Shown here: positions 1-7,163 of the stretch, piece after piece
How the letters are laid out: every line of letters begins with the position of its first letter
Numbering within the stretch: position 1 is the first letter of the stretch
Source: an uncultured Clostridia bacterium
GTDB lineage: Bacteria; Bacillota; Clostridia; TANB77; CAG-508
Reading direction: 5' to 3'
Assembly: GCA_934131055.1 (NCBI GenBank)
Contig: CAKOZB010000026.1
Coordinates: 1 to 14,324, forward strand
DNA: 14,324 bases
Made by a program: the position numbers and the translations under genes
Notes under the pieces: generated by a model
What the model saw: the letters and a program-made list of their open reading frames with translations, nothing else
Databases searched by the model: none
What the model was told of the DNA's origin: nothing

Positions 1-753
1 TATATCATCTCTATCATCATATCTATCCAGATTTTTTACTCTATATATAGCATCAGTTTTGTGATGTGGTAAAACAGAAAGAATTGTAGTATCTTTTCCA
101 AGCAGTAATATCGCCGCAAGGTTTAACCCCCTTTTTCCCGTAGTAAAATCTTCTCCATATAGATTTGCACTTTTTATGAGCTCAAAGTCTGTCATGTTAG
201 CCCAAGGATGATCTTCTCCATTTCTATTTATCGCCATTTTTCTTGCTCTTTGAATTAAATCTTTTCTTAAGTCAGAAATTTTTGCATATGGGTATATTTT
301 ATTTTCTGTATATTCTTCCTGCTTTCTCATATAAATATTCGCTATTCTTTCAGATTGTCTTACCTCATAGTCTCCATCTTCATTTCTATCATATATTTTT
401 CCATTTGTCTTGTGTACACTTGAACTTTCATTTACATACACATGCAAAATCAACTTATTATCTACTTCGTATTCCCTTATGTTTAGGTATATAGTTGGTT
501 CAATTTTTTGACTACTATTACATAAATTCACAAAATCTTTTTTCATTTCAACTATCGATTTCTTATCCACGCCAACAATACTTCCATCATCATCTACACC
601 TAGAAAAATATTTCCACCGTTTCTATTTAGAAAAGCACATATAGTTTCAAATAAATTTTTAGGTAACTTATTGAAAGCTTTCTTAAATTCGGTTGTAACA
701 CATTCACCTTGTTCAATTATTTCTAATAACTCCTCTGGAATTTTCTCAGCCAT
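1..753 (-). CDS. AlbA_2 (Schlafen-type) DNA-binding domain protein, C-terminus cut by window edge
   Basis: This frame is open from an ATG at 753 to the window edge, giving 251 codons with no stop, so the C-terminus lies outside. The first 100 or so residues carry the AlbA_2 signature: TEFKKAF at about residue 21, then ETICAFLNRNGGNIFLGVDD with the conserved AFLN..GG.I.lGV core at about 40-58. A later stretch, KTNGKIYDRNEDGDYE, fits the usual end of that domain. Members of this family (COG2865-like) are often annotated as putative transcriptional regulators or ATP-binding proteins; their biochemical role is mostly unknown and some belong to defence loci. An AAGGAG ribosome binding site lies 7 bases before the ATG. 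The gene follows the rplS terminator, so it is probably transcribed separately, though I see no convincing promoter. Family assignment is firm; function is not. Confidence 0.8.
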   Translation of the reverse strand, partial: MAEKIPEELLEIIEQGECVTTEFKKAFNKLPKNLFETICAFLNRNGGNIFLGVDDDGSIVGVDKKSIVEMKKDFVNLCNSSQKIEPTIYLNIREYEVDNKLILHVYVNESSSVHKTNGKIYDRNEDGDYEVRQSERIANIYMRKQEEYTENKIYPYAKISDLRKDLIQRARKMAINRNGEDHPWANMTDFELIKSANLYGEDFTTGKRGLNLAAILLLGKDTTILSVLPHHKTDAIYRVKNLDRYDDRDDI

Positions 754-805
754 TTCAATTCTCCTTTAAAAAAAAACTATTACACTTACACTTTTTTATC
801 ATCAT

Positions 806-860
806 GCAAAAAAACAAGTAATCTCGTATAAACCTATATCAAAATTACTTGTTTTTCTGC
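806..860 (-). terminator. Hairpin terminator after rplS
   Basis: A 17-base inverted repeat (806-822 with 844-860) pairs throughout in the minus-strand transcript, counting one G-U pair, around a 21-base loop. The 3' arm contains a run of seven U. The core arms are ACAAGTAAT and ATTACTTGT. It lies 29 bases after the rplS stop and separates the ribosomal operon from the AlbA_2 gene. A T-run also follows on the plus strand, so it might act in both directions, although no plus-strand gene points into it. Confidence 0.8.
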
Positions 861-888
861 GTTTTTTATTTCGTTTAATTTCTATTTA

Positions 889-1353
889 TTATTCAGCTTT
901 TGGTGCTTCTGCAACTGGTGCAGTTTCTTCAGCAGGAGTTTCAACTACTGTTTCTTCAACAGCTTCTGTTAAATCTTCTTTTACATCTATATATTTAGAT
1001 TCAATTTTTGCTCCAACATTTTCCTTTGTCTTAGCAGCTTTACCAGTTCTGTTTCTTAGGTAGTATAATTTAGCTCTTCTAGCTTTTCCTACTCTAACTA
1101 CTTCAACTTTCTCTACTAATGGAGAGTGTACTAAGAATGTTTTTTCTGTTCCTACTCCATAAGCAATTCTTCTTACTGTAAATGTAGCGTTAACTCCGCC
1201 ACCTTGTTTCTTTATTATTATTCCTTCGAATACTTGGATTCTTTCTCTGTTTCCTTCCTTAATTCTTTGATGTACTCTTACTGTGTCACCAACTTTAAGG
1301 TCTGGAATCTTATTTTTCAATTGTTCATGTTCTATTGATTTTATTATATCCAT
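889..1353 (-). CDS. rplS: Large ribosomal subunit protein bL19 with acidic C-terminal tail
   Basis: L19 binds 23S rRNA at the interface with the small subunit. Residues 1-112 match the whole family: [20 protein letters not shown] near 17-36, [15 protein letters not shown] near 39-53, [19 protein letters not shown] near 60-78, and the basic stretch [20 protein letters not shown] near 89-108. Bacterial L19 is normally about 115 residues; this one has 154. The extra 40 or so residues are rich in Glu, Ala, Pro and Val (for example [20 protein letters not shown]) and look disordered. The start has an AGGAG site 7 bases upstream. It is the last gene of the ffh-trmD operon, 79 bases after trmD, and is followed by a hairpin terminator. 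The assignment is certain; the role of the tail is unknown. Confidence 0.97.
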   Translation of the reverse strand: MDIIKSIEHEQLKNKIPDLKVGDTVRVHQRIKEGNRERIQVFEGIIIKKQGGGVNATFTVRRIAYGVGTEKTFLVHSPLVEKVEVVRVGKARRAKLYYLRNRTGKAAKTKENVGAKIESKYIDVKEDLTEAVEETVVETPAEETAPVAEAPKAE

Positions 1354-1432
1354 CGATATTCTCCTTTCTTAATTTTCTAATTTATATTTCGGCTATTTTA
1401 TTACACAATCTTGATAGTTCTAGTAACATATC

Positions 1433-2146
1433 TTAATTTTCATGTTCTTCCGAAATTATTTTTTCTGCTTCTTTTAAATCTTTTTCATTAAGAAGCTCTG
1501 GTCTTTTCAAAAATGTATTTGTTAAAGAACTTTTTCTTCTCCACTCGTCTATTTTCTGATGATTTCCTGAAGCTAGTATTTCTGGAACTTTTTTTCCATG
1601 AAATTCTTCTGGTCTTGTATATTGACTATATTCTAAATACCCTTGAGAAAATGATTCTTCTTTTGTAGAATCTGTACTTAGTACGCCTTCTACATATCTG
1701 CTCACTGAATCAATAAGCACCATTGCGGGTAGCTCTCCTCCAGTTAGCACATAATCTCCAATCGATATTTCTTCATCAACAATTTCATCTAATACACGTT
1801 GATCAACCCCTTCGTAGTGACCACAAAGTAGAATTAAATGTTCTTTCTTAGATAATTCTTGAACTTTTGCCTGGTTTAATTTTTTTCCCTGAGGTGATAA
1901 GAATATTACTTTTGATTTTTCATCTTTTACAGATTTATATGCATCATACACAACATCTGCTCTCATTACCATTCCTGCTCCACCACCATATGGAGTATCA
2001 TCTACTTTTTTATGCTTGTCTTTCGAAAAATCTCGTATATTAATTAGATTAATATTTATTAAATTTTGCTTAGACGCTCTTTCAATAATACTGTGTTTTA
2101 ATGGCTCAAACATTTCTGGAAATAATGTTAGTACATCAAATTTCAT
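1433..2146 (-). CDS. trmD: tRNA (guanine-37-N1)-methyltransferase TrmD
   Basis: TrmD uses S-adenosylmethionine to methylate G37 next to the tRNA anticodon, which prevents +1 frameshifting. The 237-residue length is normal for this SPOUT-family enzyme. Visible motifs are DDTPYGGGAGM at 49-59, LSPQG at 83-87, LLCGHYEGVDQR at 106-117, the trefoil-knot segment SIGDYVLTGGE at 128-138, and YTRP at 176-179 followed by GKKVPEILASGNH. Arg150 aligns with the catalytic Arg154 of the E. coli enzyme. The position of catalytic Asp169 appears to be Glu164 here (KEESF instead of the common EDSF). A GAGGAG site precedes the ATG. The gene starts 12 bases after rimM, the usual partner in this operon, consistent with joint transcription. 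Confidence 0.97.
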   Translation of the reverse strand: MKFDVLTLFPEMFEPLKHSIIERASKQNLININLINIRDFSKDKHKKVDDTPYGGGAGMVMRADVVYDAYKSVKDEKSKVIFLSPQGKKLNQAKVQELSKKEHLILLCGHYEGVDQRVLDEIVDEEISIGDYVLTGGELPAMVLIDSVSRYVEGVLSTDSTKEESFSQGYLEYSQYTRPEEFHGKKVPEILASGNHQKIDEWRRKSSLTNTFLKRPELLNEKDLKEAEKIISEEHEN

Positions 2147-2158
2147 ATTTACTCCTCT

Positions 2159-2665
2159 TTAAATTAAACCTTCAATAATGTGAACTATTATTTTTTTATT
2201 TTCTAAATCTACTTGTTTTAGTACATCTTTGATTGCTGGCAATAAAATTTCTTTGCCTTCATCATTTTTTACAACATATATGTCACAGCTACCAGTGTTA
2301 TATATGTAATCTACTTTTCCAAGTAATTCTTCTTCATCACTATATACATCTAATCCTATTAAATCTGCTATGTAATAAGTACCCTCAGGAAGCTTCTTTG
2401 CATTTTTTCTGTCCATTTTTATGTAACAGTTACGCAATGTTTCTGCTTGTTCTGGAGTCTCTATTCCTTTTAACTTTAGGATTACCATACCTTTGCTGTA
2501 ATTAACTTTTTCTATTTGGAATGATTGTAATTGATTTTTCTTTTCGACAAAGATTTCTTTAAAAGTATCAAATTTTTTTATATCATCTGTAAAAGGCTTT
2601 ACTTTTACTTGACCTCTTATACCAAATGTGTTTACTATTTGACCTAGTTCTAAATATTTTTCCAT
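2159..2665 (-). CDS. rimM: Ribosome maturation factor RimM
   Basis: RimM helps the head of the 30S subunit mature and interacts with S19. The 168 residues have the two expected domains. The N-terminal barrel carries the motif LGQIVNTFGIRGQVKVKPFT at 7-26. The C-terminal PRC barrel contains YYIADLIGLDVY near 97-108, GKVDYIYNTGSCDIYVV near 116-132, and ends with LLPAIKDVLKQVDL. Its ribosome binding site, GAGG, lies inside the last codons of khpA, and the khpA stop is only 3 bases before the ATG, so translation of the two is probably coupled. Order and length are typical for Firmicutes. Confidence 0.96.
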   Translation of the reverse strand: MEKYLELGQIVNTFGIRGQVKVKPFTDDIKKFDTFKEIFVEKKNQLQSFQIEKVNYSKGMVILKLKGIETPEQAETLRNCYIKMDRKNAKKLPEGTYYIADLIGLDVYSDEEELLGKVDYIYNTGSCDIYVVKNDEGKEILLPAIKDVLKQVDLENKKIIVHIIEGLI

Positions 2666-2668
2666 TAC

Positions 2669-2899
2669 CTATTCCTCAAATATAATTCCAACTTTTTTAT
2701 GTTCTTTAGCTGTAATAGCTTTCATAACAGTTCTTATTGCTTTTGCATTTTTGCCCTGCTTTCCAATAACTTTTCCCATGTCCTCATCAGCAACTTTAAC
2801 TTTAAGAAGTATTCCCTTCTCATCGTCAGTTCTGGTAATTTGAACTTGTTCCTTGTTATCTACAAGACTTTCAATTATTGTTTTTAATATTTCTTCCAT
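2669..2899 (-). CDS. khpA: KhpA, small KH-domain RNA-binding protein
   Basis: This 76-residue protein is a single KH domain with the GxxG loop seen as VIGKQGKNAKAIR at about 44-56. In Gram-positive bacteria KhpA (YlqC) partners KhpB and affects cell elongation and RNA binding; it is regularly found between rpsP and rimM, as here. I chose the ATG at 2899, giving MEEILKTII, because an AAAGGCG ribosome binding site lies about 8 bases upstream and because family members begin this way. The frame is open to another ATG at 2923, which would add eight residues, but no ribosome binding site precedes that one and it would begin only 11 bases after the rpsP stop. Confidence 0.93.
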   Translation of the reverse strand: MEEILKTIIESLVDNKEQVQITRTDDEKGILLKVKVADEDMGKVIGKQGKNAKAIRTVMKAITAKEHKKVGIIFEE

Positions 2900-2934
2900 A
2901 CAACTTCGCCTTTCTAAAAGCATTCACACATAAA

Positions 2935-3168
2935 TTATTGTGCTTTCTCTATTAAAGCTTTTACTGTATCTGTTGGCTTTGCACCATTTTTAATCCATGT
3001 TGCAACCTTTTCTTTGTCTAAGTTGATTGTAGCTGGATTTGTCATTGGATCATATGTTCCAATTTTTTCTACTATTCTTCCATCTCTTGGAGATCTTGAA
3101 TCTGCAACAACGATGTGATAGAATGGAGCTTTTTTTGCACCTGCTCTTTGTAATCTGATTTTTACCAT
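2935..3168 (-). CDS. rpsP: Small ribosomal subunit protein bS16
   Basis: S16 binds 16S rRNA early in 30S assembly. The 77 residues match the family from end to end: [20 protein letters not shown] at the N-terminus, then [21 protein letters not shown] at about 21-41, and a C-terminal part [20 protein letters not shown]. It is slightly shorter than the common 80-90 residues because it lacks the variable basic tail. A strong GGAGGTG site lies 8 bases before the ATG. It is 135 bases from ffh, the largest gap within this operon. I found no convincing promoter or terminator in that gap, so read-through from ffh is the simplest reading. Confidence 0.97.
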   Translation of the reverse strand: MVKIRLQRAGAKKAPFYHIVVADSRSPRDGRIVEKIGTYDPMTNPATINLDKEKVATWIKNGAKPTDTVKALIEKAQ

Positions 3169-3303
3169 TTATTTTCACCTCCGCATTTTTAGAAACTGCT
3201 CTTTTAGAACAACTTTTTATATAAATTTCTGTACTTACAAACTTTTAGGTTCGTATAATGTACATAAAAATTAATAACTTATTTATAAAACTTAATATCT
3301 ATA

Positions 3304-4635
3304 TTATTGGTTTAAATTCATTTCTTTCATCATCTTTTTTAAAGATTTTTTATCCTTCATTTGTTTCATCATTTTCTGTGTCATCTCAAATGACTTCATG
3401 AATTTATTTATTTCTTGCACGCTTGTTCCACTACCATTTGCTATACGAATTCTTCTTGAACCATTTAATAGTTTAGGATTTTTTCTCTCCTTATCAGTCA
3501 TAGAGCATATTATTGCTTCTATTCTTGTAAATTCTTTTTCATCTACTTTTAAGTCCTTAATATTTGCCATTCCTGGTATCATTTTAAGTATTGATGAAAA
3601 TGAACCCATTTTTTTTACTTGTCTTAATTGAAGTAAATAATCATTCAAATCGAATTCTTTTTTAGCTAATTGTTTTGTAAGCTTTTCTGCTTCTTCTTGA
3701 TCAAATGATTCTTCTGCTTTTTCTATTATTGATAAAACATCACCCATTCCCAGTATTCTTGATGCCATTCTGTCTGGATGGAATACCTCGAGCTCACTTA
3801 GCTTTTCTCCCATACCCACAAATTTTATTGGTTTGCCAGTTACTTTTTTTACTGATAACGCAGCACCACCACGTGTATCACCATCTAACTTTGTAAGTAT
3901 TACTCCGTCTATTCCTAAAGCATCATTAAATCCTGTTGCAACATTTACAGCCTCTTGACCAGTCATAGAATCTACAACTAGTAATATTTCATGTGGATGA
4001 ACACTTGCCTTTACATTTTTAAGCTCGTTCATCAATTCTTCGTCTATCTGTAAACGTCCTGCTGTATCTAATATTACAACATCATTCAATTTTGAATAAG
4101 CAACACTCATTGCCTGTTTTGCAATATGAACAACATCTTTCGAATTTTCATTTGCAAATACCGGAATATTTAATTGTGCTCCAACTACTTGTAACTGCTT
4201 AATTGCAGCTGGTCTGTAAACATCACACGCAACTAGTAATGGCTTCTTACCTTGTTTTCTAAGTAAGTTTGCAAGCTTACCAGCTGTGGTTGTTTTACCA
4301 GAACCCTGAAGACCAACTAACATTATTATTGTTGGTGGATTCGAGCTAAAATTTATATTAGCCTCTGTTCCTCCAAGTAGTTCTACTAATTCATCTTTTA
4401 CAATCTTAACAACTTGTTGTCCTGGAGTTAAAGATTTTAAAACGTCTTGGCCTAAGGCTTTTTCTTGAATACTTGCCGTAAATTCTTTAACAATTTTGTA
4501 GTTTACGTCAGCATCAAGTAGGGCAAGTTTTACCTCTCTTAGCATTTCTTTTAGATCCGATTCAGTAATTCTTGTTTTTCCTCTTAATTTCTTTGTAAAT
4601 TCTTGTAATTTAGAAGATAGTCCTTCAAAAGCCAT
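3304..4635 (-). CDS. ffh: Signal recognition particle GTPase Ffh (SRP54)
   Basis: Ffh binds SRP RNA and the signal sequences of nascent membrane and secreted proteins, and docks with FtsY at the membrane. The 443 residues have the usual N, G and M domains. The G domain shows G1 GLQGSGKTT at 108-116, DVYRPAA at 138-144, DTAGR at 190-194 and TKLDGDTRGG at 248-257. The M domain begins near 325; it has the RNA-binding motif RRIRIANGSG at 394-403 and a methionine-rich end (MTQKMMKQMK, MMKEMN) typical of the hydrophobic signal-binding groove. A GGAGGG site precedes the ATG. It follows ylxM by 37 bases, the conserved Firmicute arrangement. ftsY, often just upstream of ylxM, is not in this window. 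Confidence 0.98.
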   Translation of the reverse strand: MAFEGLSSKLQEFTKKLRGKTRITESDLKEMLREVKLALLDADVNYKIVKEFTASIQEKALGQDVLKSLTPGQQVVKIVKDELVELLGGTEANINFSSNPPTIIMLVGLQGSGKTTTAGKLANLLRKQGKKPLLVACDVYRPAAIKQLQVVGAQLNIPVFANENSKDVVHIAKQAMSVAYSKLNDVVILDTAGRLQIDEELMNELKNVKASVHPHEILLVVDSMTGQEAVNVATGFNDALGIDGVILTKLDGDTRGGAALSVKKVTGKPIKFVGMGEKLSELEVFHPDRMASRILGMGDVLSIIEKAEESFDQEEAEKLTKQLAKKEFDLNDYLLQLRQVKKMGSFSSILKMIPGMANIKDLKVDEKEFTRIEAIICSMTDKERKNPKLLNGSRRIRIANGSGTSVQEINKFMKSFEMTQKMMKQMKDKKSLKKMMKEMNLNQ

Positions 4636-4672
4636 ATTTTTAACCCTCCGTTTTTTTGTCTTTTATCGTTGA

Positions 4673-5023
4673 TTATGCATTTAAGCTAATTAATTCTTTT
4701 CTTACGCTGTTTAGGATTTTTTCAACTTTCTTATCTGATGAGTTGTCTGTAATCTTACTTAGCTCTGAAAGAATGTTTTGAATTTGCTTTTCTTGGTCAA
4801 TTGTTTTTTTCATAATTCCTAGCTTTTGCTCATATTCCAAAAGCTTACTTTCTCCTTTCTTAACAATGTCGTTAACAGCTTGCCTTGTTATCTTGTTATT
4901 TTCAGCAATTTCAGTCAAAGAAAGGTCCTCATTGCAATAATCGTTCAATATATTCAATTGTCTTTTTGTTAGAAGATTGCCATATATCTCACATAGCATT
5001 CCAATTTGAACTTTCTTTTCCAT
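4673..5023 (-). CDS. ylxM: YlxM-family helix-turn-helix protein, SRP operon partner
   Basis: YlxM proteins are small helix-turn-helix proteins encoded directly before ffh in Firmicutes; in streptococci the homologue takes part in SRP function by affecting Ffh and SRP RNA. The start at 5023 gives 116 residues (MEKKVQIGMLCEIYGNLLT). It has an AAGGAG site about 8 bases upstream. The frame continues to an ATG at 5044, but that codon sits immediately before the ribosome binding site and so is unlikely. Residues about 18-55 (TKRQLNILNDYCNEDLSLTE, then IAENNKITRQAVNDIVKKGE) form the sigma-70-region-4-like helix-turn-helix. The C-terminal half is charged and probably helical. A consensus-like promoter lies just upstream, making this the likely first gene of the operon. 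Confidence 0.93.
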   Translation of the reverse strand: MEKKVQIGMLCEIYGNLLTKRQLNILNDYCNEDLSLTEIAENNKITRQAVNDIVKKGESKLLEYEQKLGIMKKTIDQEKQIQNILSELSKITDNSSDKKVEKILNSVRKELISLNA

Positions 5024-5083
5024 ATTATCACTTTCTCCTTGCATGACTTTATTAGTATAATTGCTAATTTGTAATGCTTATAT

Positions 5084-5112
5084 ACTTTACAACATTTTAA
5101 GCAATTTGTCAA
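5084..5112 (-). promoter_or_regulatory. Sigma-A-type promoter for the ylxM-ffh-rplS operon
   Basis: On the minus strand a perfect -35 TTGACA (5107-5112) is followed by a 17-base spacer and a -10 TAAAGT (5084-5089, four of six consensus bases). Transcription would start near 5077, about 54 bases before the ylxM ATG. It lies in the 106-base gap between the cysteine-synthase-like gene and ylxM, which has no clear terminator hairpin. Confidence 0.75.
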
Positions 5113-5129
5113 GTAGTTTTACATTATTT

Positions 5130-6155
5130 TTATATATTTTCATAACTTATTAGCTCTATTTTATTAGATATAAATTCTTTATTTTCATCAATCGGCTTAA
5201 ATAAATCTGTAGATAAATATTTTTTATTGTCATCTGCAAATACCGTGGCTACAGTATTTGTCATTTCTTCGCCTAATAGAACACTTCCTATAAAATTCGC
5301 ACCAGAAGATATTCCAACTCCTAAGCCTAACTCTTTTGCAAGTTTTCGAGACATATTTACTGCATCATCATCATTTATTTTTATTATTTTATCTATACTT
5401 TTCAAGTCAACTAACTTCGGAATAAAATCATCCCCAATTCCCTCTATTTTGTGTTGTCCTTGTATTTCTCCACCAGATAGAAGTGGCATTTTTTCCGGTT
5501 CTATTGCCGTAATTTGCATGTTCGGAAATTTTTCTTTAATTCTTTTTCCGGTTCCCATAAGAGTTCCACCGGTTCCAGCGCCAGATACGAAGCCTCCTAT
5601 ATCACAATTACTTTGTTCTAATATTTCTTTTCCAGTCGTCTCGTAATGAGCTAAAAAATTATCATAGTTTTCAAACTGATTTGCTAAAAATCCATTTTTT
5701 TCATCAGCCATTTTTTTAGCTTCTTTCACGCACTGTATAAAGCCTCCCTCTTCTTTAGAAATTAATATTACATTTGCTCCATATTCTTGCATTAATTTTA
5801 CTCTCTCAGTGCTCGCCCAATCTGGCATAAATATGTATACCGGGTGTTTATAACGTGCACCTAAAGCCGAAAGTGATATTCCAGTATTTCCGCTAGTCGC
5901 CTCAATTATTGGCATACCATCTTTTAAATTTCCTCTTTCTATTGCACTATTTATAATATAAAATGCAACTCTATCTTTTATACTTCCTGTTAAATTGTAA
6001 TATTCAAGCTTTGCAAACACTGATTTTTCTTTGTTATTGTACCTATAATTTATCTTTATCATCGGTGTGTTTCCACTTTCTTTATTATTTTTTTCATTTA
6101 AGCTAATTTTATTAAAACAGCTTTCATCGTTATCTCCATAAATTTTACTAGTCAT
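5130..6155 (-). CDS. PLP-dependent cysteine synthase family enzyme
   Basis: The protein belongs to the fold-type II PLP enzymes related to O-acetylserine sulfhydrylase (CysK/CysM), which make L-cysteine from O-acetylserine and sulfide; related clades handle other beta-replacement reactions. It has 341 residues against 300-320 for typical CysK. Motifs: GNTPMIKI at 28-35; PLP lysine Lys60 in NLTGSIKDR; substrate loop EATSGNTG at 85-92; phosphate-binding SGAGTGGT at 191-198; SSGAN at 283-287; and the family ending ATVFADDNKKYLSTDL near 303-318. About 27 polar residues precede the GNTP motif, longer than usual. AAGGAGG lies 11 bases upstream of the ATG. No other cysteine pathway gene is nearby, so the precise substrate cannot be read from context. 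It ends 85 bases before the 5' limit of the ylxM frame. Confidence 0.88.
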   Translation of the reverse strand: MTSKIYGDNDESCFNKISLNEKNNKESGNTPMIKINYRYNNKEKSVFAKLEYYNLTGSIKDRVAFYIINSAIERGNLKDGMPIIEATSGNTGISLSALGARYKHPVYIFMPDWASTERVKLMQEYGANVILISKEEGGFIQCVKEAKKMADEKNGFLANQFENYDNFLAHYETTGKEILEQSNCDIGGFVSGAGTGGTLMGTGKRIKEKFPNMQITAIEPEKMPLLSGGEIQGQHKIEGIGDDFIPKLVDLKSIDKIIKINDDDAVNMSRKLAKELGLGVGISSGANFIGSVLLGEEMTNTVATVFADDNKKYLSTDLFKPIDENKEFISNKIELISYENI

Positions 6156-6202
6156 AAATCAAAAAACCTCCTTATATGCGTCTTTACTTTTCATGTTATT
6201 TA

Positions 6203-6285
6203 TTTTTACGTTTTACATCGTAAAAAATAAACTATGTATTACATAGCTTATTATAATAATATTTATATTATATTAATTTTATCAA
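6203..6285 (-). promoter_or_regulatory. Promoter and palindromes upstream of the cysteine-synthase-like gene
   Basis: A plausible sigma-A promoter is -35 TTGATA (6280-6285), an 18-base spacer and -10 TATTAT (6256-6261). A perfect TATAAT at 6250-6255 is an alternative -10 but has a poor -35. Just downstream, at about +3 to +17, is a perfect 15-base palindrome, CTATGTATTACATAG (6232-6246). Next comes an inverted repeat with 8-base arms, TTTTTACG (6203-6210) and CGTAAAAA (6219-6226), which extends to 11 pairs with one bulge. The palindrome has the position of a repressor operator; the second repeat could be another operator or a leader hairpin. The regulator is unknown. Confidence 0.5.
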
Positions 6286-6306
6286 TGTTTTATTTAACTA
6301 TTATTT

Positions 6307-6957
6307 TTATCTATTATAGTAATCATCATCATTATCATCTGTCTCATCATATTCAAATTCGTATGTTTCAGTTGGTTTATGGTATTTTATATTTTTCTTT
6401 GGTTTTACTTGTTGTGGTTGAATTGTTGCTTCTATTGTTTTACTTTCATTCATTTGCATTTCTTGTTTTCTATCTTCTCTTTCTTCTTGTCTTTCTCTTT
6501 CTTTTCTTCTATCATCTTGTGCTTTCTCTTCCTTTTTATTCTGCATCTGTTTATTTAACATAGCATTTACTTTTTCAATTAAATCAGGTACATAATCCAA
6601 CAATCTATCCAAACATGAACTATGGTCTACTGGCAATAGTTTCACAGTGTTTGGTTGTACCACTAAGAAAGCAACTGGTGTTATATTTACTCCTGCCCCA
6701 GATCCACCGCCGAAAGGCAATCTATATTGAACTTGTTCTTCTTTCTCCTTCTTTGTATATTCGTCTATTGTTTCTCCTCTAAATTCACTTCCTCCTGCAG
6801 CAAAGCCAAATCCAACTTTTGAAATTGGTATAATCACCGTACTGTTTGAAGCCTGTATCGGTTCTCCAATTATCGTATTTACATCAATCATGTCTTTAAT
6901 GCTATTCATAGCCGTATTCATAAGGTTTTCTATTGGATGTTCTCCCATATTAATCAC
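6307..6957 (-). CDS. gerW: GerW (YtfJ) family sporulation/germination protein with charged C-terminal tail
   Basis: GerW in Bacillus subtilis is a spore protein needed for normal germination. Residues about 5-60 match the family core: GEHPIENLMNTAM, KDMIDVNTIIGEPI and VIIPISKVGFGFAAGGSEF; LPFGGGSGAGVNITPVAFLVV follows near 80-100. The family is about 150 residues long; this protein has 216. The extra part, from about 136, is highly charged (RRKERERQEEREDRKQE) and ends in an acidic, tyrosine-containing stretch. Start choice: the GTG at 6957 has AAGGA six bases upstream, while the family usually begins at the position of the ATG at 6948, which is 12-15 bases from that site. DUF2953 lies upstream, as ytfI does next to ytfJ in B. 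subtilis. Confidence 0.92.
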   Translation of the reverse strand: MINMGEHPIENLMNTAMNSIKDMIDVNTIIGEPIQASNSTVIIPISKVGFGFAAGGSEFRGETIDEYTKKEKEEQVQYRLPFGGGSGAGVNITPVAFLVVQPNTVKLLPVDHSSCLDRLLDYVPDLIEKVNAMLNKQMQNKKEEKAQDDRRKERERQEEREDRKQEMQMNESKTIEATIQPQQVKPKKNIKYHKPTETYEFEYDETDDNDDDYYNR

Positions 6958-6968
6958 ATTCCTTCCTT

Positions 6969-6998
6969 GCCTTAACTATTTCTTTATTTACGTAAGGC
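6969..6998 (-). promoter_or_regulatory. Small inverted repeat just before the gerW ribosome binding site
   Basis: GCCTTA (6969-6974 on the plus strand) and TAAGGC (6993-6998) form perfect six-base arms around an 18-base loop. On the minus-strand transcript the hairpin ends directly before the AAGGAAGG ribosome binding site of gerW. It may influence initiation or may be chance; the arms are short. Confidence 0.25.
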
Positions 6999-7133
6999 AC
7001 TAATCATGTTGAAAAATCAAACTTTATCATCAAAACCCAAAGCACATATTACCATAATTTCTATACTGCTCATAAGTTCTGAACACACAAAATTACGATT
7101 ATTCTTTCAACTTTTTTATTTTTAGTATATAAC

Positions 7134-7163
7134 TAATATGTACCAATTTTTTCTTTTTTATAC
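7134..7163 (-). promoter_or_regulatory. Candidate sigma-G (forespore) promoter for gerW
   Basis: On the minus strand GTATA (7159-7163) is followed by exactly 18 bases and then CATATTA (7134-7140). This fits the published sigma-G pattern GHATR-N18-CATNNTA. It overlaps the end of the DUF2953 gene and points at gerW, leaving a leader of about 170 bases. The fit with the expected forespore expression of a germination gene raises confidence, but the motif is short and AT-rich. Confidence 0.45.

Noticed and set aside
3169..3303. A separate promoter for rpsP in the gap after ffh
   Set aside because: TATAAA and TATAC-like sequences occur, but no -35 lies at suitable spacing; AT bias explains them.
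5227..5646. Plus-strand frame of 139 codons within the cysteine-synthase-like gene
   Set aside because: It is the antisense of conserved PLP-enzyme motifs and has no ribosome binding site.
6247..6306. Terminator between gerW and the cysteine-synthase-like gene
   Set aside because: Only imperfect A/T-only pairing is present and no stable stem with a U-run; the region is better explained by a promoter.
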